Positions 1 through 4,872 of a stretch of 9,185 nt of DNA are shown here, piece by piece. This DNA is from JAFALX01 sp050734185 (GTDB lineage Bacteria > Chloroflexota > Dormibacteria > Aeolococcales > Aeolococcaceae). Within the stretch, counting starts at the first letter, position 1; the number at the start of each line of letters is the position of its first letter. The position numbers were made by a program, and so were the translations under genes. The stretch is from contig JBOHUE010000058.1 of NCBI GenBank assembly GCA_050734185.1, forward strand, positions 1 to 9,185. Reading direction: 5' to 3'. The notes under the pieces are model-generated. The model was not told where the DNA came from. It did no database searches and worked only from the letters and a program-made list of their open reading frames with translations.

Positions 1-515
1 GCGGTGGCGACCGCCACCGCGACGGCCACAGCCAGCCAGCCCAGCCACTGCGACGACCCCGGCGGCGCGAGGCCGGTGAAGAAGAGCTCTGCAACCGCGA
101 CAGCGACTCCGGCGCGCGTCGCGACCGCCAGCGCGCGCGCCGGGTGGCGCGGCCAGCGGATCACGGCGCCGAGAAGCGCACCCGCGACGAAGCCGGCGAG
201 CAGGTCGAGCGGGGTCGAGAAGAAGAGGCCCACCGCCAGCGGGGCGGCCCAGATCCGAGCCGACTCCCACTCGGCGCGCAAGCGCAACCGGGCCGGCCAC
301 ACCTCCGCGGCCAGGAAGGCGGGCGCCAGCAGCCACCACGGAACCGCGGGAGCGCCGTGGACGGGCAGCTTCCACACGATGGTGGCCCAGAGCACCGCGG
401 TGGTGATGAGGACCCCCGCCCACGCGAGCCGCGGCCACTGTCGCCACAGCATCCGCCACTGTGTCCCCGGCACGATCTCAGCCGGCCCTCCGTCGGGCAG
501 GCTCAGCGTCGGCAC
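1..515 (-). CDS. Multi-pass membrane protein, N-terminal part (runs off the window)
   Basis: The first 171 residues of a membrane protein whose 3' end lies outside the window. The GTG start at 515-513 is chosen because an AAGGAG ribosome site lies 9 nt upstream (525-530). After a short cytoplasm-like head rich in W and R (about residues 1-30), hydrophobic stretches lie near residues 30-48, 58-74, 88-118 (probably two passes), 127-149 and 157 to the edge, giving five or six membrane segments. Short basic loops, such as the RLRLR stretch near 76-80, separate them. The pattern of an acidic residue after the second segment, a basic loop, then a GLFFSTPLDLL stretch resembles the N-terminal membrane sensors of some actinobacterial GGDEF/EAL or HD-type signalling proteins. 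No catalytic domain is visible here, so that role is a guess from resemblance. The gene is divergent from the DUF72 gene. The coding region is confident, the function is not. Confidence 0.75.
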   Translation of the reverse strand, partial: MPTLSLPDGGPAEIVPGTQWRMLWRQWPRLAWAGVLITTAVLWATIVWKLPVHGAPAVPWWLLAPAFLAAEVWPARLRLRAEWESARIWAAPLAVGLFFSTPLDLLAGFVAGALLGAVIRWPRHPARALAVATRAGVAVAVAELFFTGLAPPGSSQWLGWLAVAVAVAVAT

Positions 516-524
516 TTCAAAGCA

Positions 525-530
525 CTCCTT
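525..530 (-). promoter_or_regulatory. Ribosome binding site deciding the GTG start at 515
   Basis: AAGGAG read on the minus strand, 9 nt before the GTG. The spacing and match to the 16S anti-SD are good, and no ATG in the frame has an equivalent site. This fixes the start of the truncated membrane protein. Confidence 0.7.
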
Positions 531-550
531 TGACCTGGCACCGCGGCGCG

Positions 551-577
551 ATCGTAGGCAGCACCCGCAGTCGTTCC
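551..577 (-). promoter_or_regulatory. Possible promoter for the membrane protein gene
   Basis: On the minus strand a TACGAT -10-like hexamer (556-551) lies about 20 nt upstream of the ribosome site, giving a leader of about 30 nt. No good TTGACA-like -35 is present. A GGAAC element at 577-573, 18 nt before CGAT, instead resembles the -35/-10 layout used by some ECF sigma factors. This is a weak pattern match only. Confidence 0.25.
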
Positions 578-613
578 GGTGACGGCTCCGTTACCGTTGG
601 TCTTCAGAGCATC

Positions 614-618
614 GGAGG
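614..618 (+). promoter_or_regulatory. Ribosome binding site deciding the DUF72 start
   Basis: GGAGG 10 nt before the ATG at 629, where recognisable family similarity also begins. It rules out the longer in-frame extensions. Confidence 0.65.
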
Positions 619-628
619 TTGTCTGCAG

Positions 629-1615
629 ATGGCAGCGGGGATCCTGGTCGGCACCTGCAACTGGGCCGACCACCAGGACTTCTATCCGGAGGAGTTCGAG
701 CACGGGGGCCGGCAGCGCGACAAGCTCTCGTACTACGCCCGCTACTTCCGCGTGGTGGAGGTGGACAGCACCTTCTACGGCGTGCCCAAGCCCTCAGTTG
801 CCGACGGCTGGGTGCAGCGCACGCCCGATGGCTTCCTGTTCAACGTCAAGGCGTACCGCAGCCTCACGGGCCACGAGCGCGACGGTCGCACGATCCGGCC
901 GCCGACGGCCGAGGAGGAGCGCGATTTCCTCCTGGCCCTGCAACCGCTGCGGGAGAGCGGCAAGCTTCGTGCCATCCATTACCAGTTCCCGCCGTGGCTG
1001 ACCAATACACCGGCGGCCCGGGAGCTGCTGCTCGCCGCGCGGGAGCGCCATCCGGACGACATCGTTGCCATCGAGTTCCGCCATCGCTCCTGGTTCGACC
1101 GCGGCGCCTGGCCGGAGACCGAAGAGCTGCTGCGCGAGCTCGACTGCGTGTTCGTGGGCGTCGACGCGCCCCAGATCGGGGACGCGACGGCACCGCCCCA
1201 CCTGGCCATCACCTCACCGAAGCTGTGCATCGCGCGGTTCCACGGGCGCAACAAACGCACCTGGTACGTCCGGGGCGCCACCAGCGCCGACCGCTTCGAC
1301 TACCTGTACAACAACGACGAGCTCGCCTCGTGGGTGCCCGCACTTCGTGCGGCGAGTGACCAAAACGTGCCGGTGCACGCGCTGATGAACAACAACCGGA
1401 GCAACTACGCGGTCGTCAACGCGTTCGACCTGGCAGCGCTGCTCGGCGAGGAGCTGCCGCGTCCGCCGGAGCCCGTGCTGCAGGTGATGCGCCACCGCGA
1501 CGGGGCGGTCCGTGACTCGATCCAGAACGCACCAGAGCCGCCGCCCCAGGTGTCGCCGGAGCCGGCGCCGGGCGCGGACCCCGACCCCGAGCGCCAGCTG
1601 CGCCTGTCGCTGTAA
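629..1615 (+). CDS. DUF72 family (YecE-like) TIM-barrel protein
   Basis: A 328-residue protein of the DUF72 family, whose members adopt a TIM-barrel-like fold. Their biochemical role is not firmly established; the structure resembles nucleases and isomerases such as endonuclease IV. Family signatures are clear in order: VGTCNW near residue 7, EVDSTFYGVP near 56, FNVKAYR, the QFPPW strand end, IEFRHRSWF, RFHGRN and the late MNNNRSNYAVVNA loop. The last carries the conserved Asn-rich strand that usually reads HxFFNN-like. The tail after about residue 285 is proline/acid rich and ends in QLRLSL, as often seen in this family. The start is the ATG with a GGAGG site 10 nt upstream (614-618). An upstream in-frame extension to 461 is rejected because it overlaps the divergent gene and lacks family similarity. 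Length is slightly above the usual 240-300 because of the tail. It appears to be monocistronic. Confidence 0.93.
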   Translation: MAAGILVGTCNWADHQDFYPEEFEHGGRQRDKLSYYARYFRVVEVDSTFYGVPKPSVADGWVQRTPDGFLFNVKAYRSLTGHERDGRTIRPPTAEEERDFLLALQPLRESGKLRAIHYQFPPWLTNTPAARELLLAARERHPDDIVAIEFRHRSWFDRGAWPETEELLRELDCVFVGVDAPQIGDATAPPHLAITSPKLCIARFHGRNKRTWYVRGATSADRFDYLYNNDELASWVPALRAASDQNVPVHALMNNNRSNYAVVNAFDLAALLGEELPRPPEPVLQVMRHRDGAVRDSIQNAPEPPPQVSPEPAPGADPDPERQLRLSL

Positions 1616-1640
1616 CGGGCTTCGGCGCTTCCGTCGCGGC

Positions 1641-1750
1641 TCCATTTGGGGGAAAATAGCCACCGGAGCGATCGACTGCCCGGCAGCAGGCGCTGCACCC
1701 GCAGGTCAGCGCCCCCAGGCAACCATTCCCCGGCCCTCGGTTGGGCCTTT
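1641..1750 (+). ncRNA. Candidate structured leader RNA / attenuator of the 84-residue gene
   Basis: The gap between DUF72 and the small gene can fold compactly. GGGGAA (1649-1654) pairs perfectly with TTCCCC (1726-1731), closing a junction. The junction holds a small hairpin (CTGC 1676-1679 with GCAG 1683-1686) and a perfect 7-bp hairpin (GGCGCTG 1689-1695 with CAGCGCC 1707-1713, 11-nt loop). Immediately after comes GGCCC-TCGGTT-GGGCC (1732-1747) followed by TTT, which is terminator-like. The ribosome site GGAGG follows 5 nt after the T's. An aptamer-like domain, then a terminator, then an RBS, is the layout of a transcriptional riboswitch. I match it to no riboswitch family I know, and high-GC DNA makes chance stems easy. 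It may simply be the DUF72 terminator. Confidence 0.3.
1732..1750 (+). terminator. Terminator-like hairpin (GC stem plus short T run)
   Basis: A perfect 5-bp stem GGCCC/GGGCC with a TCGGTT loop, followed by TTT. The T-run is too short for a strong intrinsic terminator. It could end DUF72 transcription or attenuate the downstream small gene. Confidence 0.4.
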
Positions 1751-1752
1751 CT

Positions 1753-1757
1753 GGAGG
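1753..1757 (+). promoter_or_regulatory. Ribosome binding site of the 84-residue gene
   Basis: GGAGG 7 nt before ATG 1765. The segment CCCCCAG at 1712-1718 can pair with 6 of 7 bases of CTGGAGG (1751-1757). An alternative fold of the leader could therefore mask this site. Confidence 0.65.
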
Positions 1758-1764
1758 TAGCGCG

Positions 1765-2019
1765 ATGGCCATGGCGTCTCCCCGTCGCAACGACCGGGGC
1801 CGCCGCCCTGCGCCGAGTGGGCTCGTCATGCGCAACGAGGGCGGCACCCATGAGGTGTCCGTTGAACGCGCTCTCAACCAGTGGGCTGTGACCGTGACCT
1901 CACTCGCCGACGGCAGGATGATCACGCAGGACTTCTTCTCTCGCCGCTGGGAGGCCGTCGCCCGCGCCGAGGACTTCCTCCGCCTGCTCAACCGAAGCGA
2001 GCCGCCGCCGGGCTGGTAG
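1765..2019 (+). CDS. Small hypothetical protein, 84 residues
   Basis: I do not recognise this protein. It starts at ATG 1765 with a GGAGG site 7 nt upstream (1753-1757); a second ATG two codons later is also possible. Residues 1-20 are basic, Arg/Pro rich and probably disordered. From about residue 28 it alternates as expected for two or three beta strands (VSVERALNQWAVTVTSL, then a GRMITQDFF strand after a turn at DG). It then runs into an amphipathic helix (RRWEAVARAEDFLRLLNR, 60-77) and a Pro-Gly-Trp end. There is no cysteine, signal peptide or membrane segment, so a small cytosolic alpha/beta protein is likely. Codon use is high GC like the neighbours, and the RBS supports real translation. 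The stop lies 8 nt from the convergent stop of rmlB. The preceding leader may regulate it. Confidence 0.75.
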   Translation: MAMASPRRNDRGRRPAPSGLVMRNEGGTHEVSVERALNQWAVTVTSLADGRMITQDFFSRRWEAVARAEDFLRLLNRSEPPPGW

Positions 2020-2027
2020 CGCCGGCG

Positions 2028-3047
2028 TCAGCGTGCCGGCGGATCGGCGAGAGCAGGCTTGTAGTTGCGCTCGTAGAAGTCCCAGAACTCGCCTGACTTC
2101 AACGGCCGCCACCACTGCTCGTGCTCGAGGTACCACCGCGCGGTCTCGACGACGACGCCGTCGAAGTCCTTCTCGGGAGCCCATCCGAGAGCGCGCAGCT
2201 TGCCGGCAGTCATCGCGTAGCGGCGGTCGTGACCCGGCCGGTCCTGCACGAACTGCTGCAGCGACTCGGGTTTGCCGAGGGCACGCAGCACTCCGCACGC
2301 AACGTCGACGCCGCTGACCTCGTTGCCGCACGCGATGTTGTAGTCCTCGCCCGGCGTGCCCCGGCGCAGCACGTTGTCGATGGCGCGCGCGTGGTCGCCG
2401 ACGTGGAGGTAGTCGCGCACCGCCTGACCACGACCGTACAGCGGCAGAGGCAGGTCGTCGATCGCGTTGGTGATGAACAGCGGCACAATCTTCTCGGGAT
2501 ACTGATAGGGCCCGTAGGTGTTCGAGCCGCGCGTCACGATCGCGCCGAAGCCGTACGACGCCCGGTACGCGGAGACCAGCATCTCGGCGCCCGCCTTGCT
2601 CGCTGAATACGGGCTCCGTGGGCGCAGCGCGTCGCCTTCCGCGCTCCGTCCCTCGAGGACTTCGCCGTAGACCTCGTCGGTGGACACCTGCACGTAGCGC
2701 TCGTGACCGGCGGCACGCGCGGCCTCCATCAACACGAACGTGCCGTACACGTCGGTCTGGATGAATTGGCCGGGGGCCTGCAGTGAGCGGTCGACGTGCG
2801 TCTCCGCGGCGAAGTTGACGATCACGTCGGCGTCGCGCGACAGCTCCTGCACGAGAGCGGCGTCGCATATGTCTCCCTGCACGAACGAGTAGCGCGAATC
2901 GCCGGCCACCGGCGCCAGGTTTGCCATGTTGCCGGCATAGGTCAGCTTGTCGAGCACGGTGATCGACGTATCGGCATGCGCGGCCAGGGTCATGCGCACG
3001 AACTCGCTGCCGATGAACCCGGCGCCGCCGGTCACGAGCAACCGCAT
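2028..3047 (-). CDS. rmlB: dTDP-glucose 4,6-dehydratase
   Basis: Converts dTDP-glucose to dTDP-4-keto-6-deoxyglucose using bound NAD+, the second step of dTDP-deoxysugar synthesis in the cytoplasm. The 339-residue length is typical. It is an extended short-chain dehydrogenase: the Rossmann GGAGFIG motif is at 7-13, the DxLTYAGN cofactor loop at 33-40, and the VSTDEVYGE segment at 121-129 gives the catalytic T123-D124-E125 of dehydratases. The YSASK motif supplies Y147 and K151. The substrate-binding RGSNTYGPYQYPEK segment starts at 173 and DRPGHDRRY at 269. All key residues appear intact. The start ATG overlaps the rmlC stop by one base (TGATG), so translation is probably coupled. An upstream extension is rejected because the fold begins at MRLLVTGG. 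It is last in the rmlA-rmlC-rmlB operon and converges on the 84-residue gene with only 8 nt between stops. Confidence 0.97.
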   Translation of the reverse strand: MRLLVTGGAGFIGSEFVRMTLAAHADTSITVLDKLTYAGNMANLAPVAGDSRYSFVQGDICDAALVQELSRDADVIVNFAAETHVDRSLQAPGQFIQTDVYGTFVLMEAARAAGHERYVQVSTDEVYGEVLEGRSAEGDALRPRSPYSASKAGAEMLVSAYRASYGFGAIVTRGSNTYGPYQYPEKIVPLFITNAIDDLPLPLYGRGQAVRDYLHVGDHARAIDNVLRRGTPGEDYNIACGNEVSGVDVACGVLRALGKPESLQQFVQDRPGHDRRYAMTAGKLRALGWAPEKDFDGVVVETARWYLEHEQWWRPLKSGEFWDFYERNYKPALADPPAR

Positions 3048-3622
3048 CAGATGTTCTCGATGCGCCAGTCGAACCCGATGCGCGCGTCGTCCCACGCGAT
3101 GCGGCCCTCGTCGGGGGCGGTGGCGTCATAGGGCTCGGTGACGTAGTAAGTCAGATGCACGTCGCGCAACCCGAGACACTGGTAGCCGTGCGCGACGCGT
3201 GGCGGGATTGCGACCACGCGGGGCGAATCCTCGCCGAGCGTCAGTGTTTGCACCGCACCTGCCGTCGGTGACTCCTCACGCAGGTCGACGAGCACGACGC
3301 GGGCGTTGCCGCTCACGACATCCCAGTAGTCCCACTGACGGTGATGCCAGTGGAACGCCTTGATGGGCTCGGGAGGATTGCCCCCCCGCGCGTAGACGAC
3401 GCTCCGCGACATCTGCGCGAAGGGCTGGTCGAGGATGAACAGCGCACCCGAGTCGTCGACGTCGCCCCGCTTCAGCTGCTCGATGAAGAAGCCACGCGAG
3501 TCGGTGTGCTTGCGAAGCGTCTTGACCATGACGCCGTCGATGCGCGCGGGCCCGGGCGCAGGCGCCGCCCGCATGGCGTCGAGCACCCGCGTCATCCCGT
3601 CGCTGAGCGGGATCCACCCCAT
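3047..3622 (-). CDS. rmlC: dTDP-4-dehydrorhamnose 3,5-epimerase family protein (divergent)
   Basis: A 191-residue cupin of the RmlC family, which epimerises C3 and/or C5 of dTDP-4-keto-6-deoxyhexose. Family features: DSRGFFIE at 41-48, QMSRSVV at 70-76, the FHWHH strand at 90-94, the VVSGNARVVLVDLR core strands at 102-115, an IPPRVAHGYQCL turn at 139-150, LTYY at 157-160 and a WDDARIGFDW end at 177-186. It is unusual in three ways. About 30 extra residues precede the family start. The usual GVLRGLH stretch is replaced by a longer Gly/Pro loop (80-88). By eye the family's active-site lysine position holds Asp (D98). It may therefore be a 3-epimerase, a differently specific enzyme, or inactive. 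The start overlaps the rmlA stop by one base, with a GGAG site 8 nt upstream (3631-3634), which supports the long N-terminus. The symbol is by family and operon context. Confidence 0.85.
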   Translation of the reverse strand: MGWIPLSDGMTRVLDAMRAAPAPGPARIDGVMVKTLRKHTDSRGFFIEQLKRGDVDDSGALFILDQPFAQMSRSVVYARGGNPPEPIKAFHWHHRQWDYWDVVSGNARVVLVDLREESPTAGAVQTLTLGEDSPRVVAIPPRVAHGYQCLGLRDVHLTYYVTEPYDATAPDEGRIAWDDARIGFDWRIENI

Positions 3623-4707
3623 CAGCTCAGCTCCAGGCGGCTGTGATCACCGAGGAGCAATTTGTGAGCGCGGGGCCGCGCGGGTGTGCCGCGCACGACA
3701 CATCCCTTGCCGATGAGGGACGAATCGATGCGTCCGACAATGCCCTCGACCTCGCTTCCCTCGAGCAGAATGCTGTTCTCCACCTCCGCGTTCCGCACCG
3801 TGCACCCGTCGGAGATCGACGTGTAGGGCCCGATGAACGCGTTGTCGATGTGCACGCGGTTGCCGATGATCGCCGGACCACGCACCACGCAGTCGCGGAG
3901 ACTTGAGTCGCATCCGATGACGACCTTGCCCTCGACGCGAACATCGCCGCCGATCTCCACATCGATGCGCGGTTCGATCTCGTCGAGCACGAGCCGGTTC
4001 GCCTCGAGCACGTCCTCGAGCCGGCCGGTGTCCTTCCACGTTGCCACCCGCGCCTGATGTGTCTCGGTGATGATGTGCGACTCCACGCGCTGCCCGCTGT
4101 CGATAATCTTCTGGATCGCGTCGGTGATCTCCAGCTCGCCGCGAGCCGAGTACTCGATGGCATCGATGGCCTCGAAGACGGAGCTCGTGAACACGTACAC
4201 GCCGACCAGCGCCAGGTCGCTCGTCGTCACCATCGGCTTCTCCACCAGTCGGATCAGCCTCCCGTCGTCGAACTCGGCGACTCCGAAATGGCGCGGTTCG
4301 GCCACGTGTGCGAGCAGGATCATCGCGTCCGGTGAGCTCTGCCGGAACTCCTCGACGATCGGAACGATGCCGCGGCGCACAAGGTTGTCGCCGAGATACA
4401 TCACGAACGAGGAGTCGCCGAGGAATGACCGCGACACCTGCACGGCGTGTGCCAGCCCGAGCGGCGCGGGCTGCGGAATGTACGTGACCTGGACCCCGAA
4501 GCGGGAGCCGTCACCGACGGCAGCCTGAACCTCGCTGCCGGTGTCGCCGGTGACGATGCCGATGTCGTCGATGCCGGCCGCTGCCAGCGCATCGATCGCA
4601 TAGAAGAGGATCGGCTTGTTGGCGATGGGAATCAGCTGCTTCGCCGAGGTGTACGTGAGCGGACGCAGCCGCGTGCCCTTGCCCCCGCTCAGGATGAGAC
4701 CCTTCAT
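3622..4707 (-). CDS. rmlA: Glucose-1-phosphate thymidylyltransferase, long form with left-handed beta-helix
   Basis: Joins glucose-1-phosphate and dTTP to make dTDP-glucose and pyrophosphate, the first step of the pathway. The 361 residues match the long RmlA type (StrD/GraD-like, about 350-360) rather than the 290-residue enterobacterial form. The nucleotidyltransferase domain covers about 1-240, with LSGGKGTRLRPLT at 6-18 (G-loop), the QLIPIANKPI segment from 24, GLAHAV at 84-89, YLGDN at 104-108 with the metal-binding Asp, VEKP at 155-158, ELEITDAIQ from 191 and WKDTG at 224-228. Residues 250-340 are hexapeptide repeats of a left-handed beta-helix. The start is the ATG immediately before KGLILSGG; an in-frame extension to 4803 has no similarity. 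No clear SD precedes this ATG. It heads the operon and its TGA overlaps the rmlC ATG. Some long forms use other sugar phosphates, so substrate is an inference. Confidence 0.95.
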   Translation of the reverse strand: MKGLILSGGKGTRLRPLTYTSAKQLIPIANKPILFYAIDALAAAGIDDIGIVTGDTGSEVQAAVGDGSRFGVQVTYIPQPAPLGLAHAVQVSRSFLGDSSFVMYLGDNLVRRGIVPIVEEFRQSSPDAMILLAHVAEPRHFGVAEFDDGRLIRLVEKPMVTTSDLALVGVYVFTSSVFEAIDAIEYSARGELEITDAIQKIIDSGQRVESHIITETHQARVATWKDTGRLEDVLEANRLVLDEIEPRIDVEIGGDVRVEGKVVIGCDSSLRDCVVRGPAIIGNRVHIDNAFIGPYTSISDGCTVRNAEVENSILLEGSEVEGIVGRIDSSLIGKGCVVRGTPARPRAHKLLLGDHSRLELS

Positions 4708-4781
4708 GCGGCAAAGCTGGTGACGCCGGCGCGCAGATGGCTGCGCCGTTGATCTCGCTGCGACGTTCGCACAACGAAAAG

Positions 4782-4811
4782 ATGCTACGCGGGCACCGCC
4801 CACGACGGCAA
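4782..4811 (-). promoter_or_regulatory. Possible sigma-70-type promoter of the rml operon
   Basis: On the minus strand TTGCCG (4811-4806) and TAGCAT (4787-4782) are separated by 18 nt. A start near 4775 would give a leader of roughly 70 nt before rmlA. The match is moderate only. An inverted repeat covers the -35 box and direct repeats lie upstream, which is what a regulated promoter would look like. Confidence 0.35.
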
Positions 4812-4817
4812 CGTGGG
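4799..4817. promoter_or_regulatory. Inverted repeat over the proposed rmlA -35 box
   Basis: CCCACG (4799-4804) and CGTGGG (4812-4817) form a perfect 6-bp inverted repeat with a 7-nt centre. It could be a dimeric repressor operator. It could equally be an RNA hairpin ending read-through from the upstream beta-propeller gene, although no T-run follows. Confidence 0.25.
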
Positions 4818-4845
4818 TAACGACCCTGTACTGCGCTGTAACGAC
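4817..4845 (-). promoter_or_regulatory. Candidate activator/repressor site: phased GTNAC-like direct repeats
   Basis: GTCGTTAC occurs twice on the minus strand (4845-4838 and 4824-4817), exactly 21 nt apart. A related GTACA lies between them (4831-4827). The three half-sites begin 10-11 nt apart, about one helical turn, so they lie on one face of the DNA. They sit just upstream of the proposed -35. Such repeats are typical of OmpR-family regulators (PhoP, GlnR and MtrA in Actinobacteria). Which regulator, if any, is not shown. Confidence 0.35.
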
Positions 4846-4872
4846 GCCAGATACGTCGCTGCTGCGGCCCGC

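Larger units (their letters stand above)
516..628. other. Divergent intergenic region
   Basis: These 113 nt separate the minus-strand membrane protein gene from the plus-strand DUF72 gene and must hold promoters for both. They contain an 18-nt imperfect palindrome, GGTGACGG-CT-CCGTTACC, at 578-595, which is a possible operator. I cannot point to a convincing plus-strand promoter: TTGACC at 530-535 has no well-spaced -10. Confidence 0.5.
4708..4872. other. Intergenic region upstream of rmlA
   Basis: These 165 nt lie between the stop of the beta-propeller gene (4873) and rmlA (4707), both minus strand. They hold the candidate promoter, the inverted repeat and the direct repeats listed separately. 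I see no strong intrinsic terminator for the upstream operon and no small gene. Confidence 0.5.

Noticed and set aside
4..582. Long open plus-strand frame (192 codons) at the left end
   Set aside because: It is antisense to the membrane protein, is low-complexity Ala/Ser/Thr/Arg without domains, and has no RBS. Such frames are common in high-GC DNA.
1641..1750. Assignment of the leader to a known RNA (cobalamin, SAM, SAH, cyclic-di-GMP riboswitch or SRP RNA)
   Set aside because: Short resemblances exist, but the conserved core sequences of these families are not present.
1900..3129. Minus-strand open frame of about 409 codons overlapping rmlB
   Set aside because: It is Arg-rich, out of frame with the clear dTDP-glucose dehydratase motifs, and overlaps both rmlC and the small gene.
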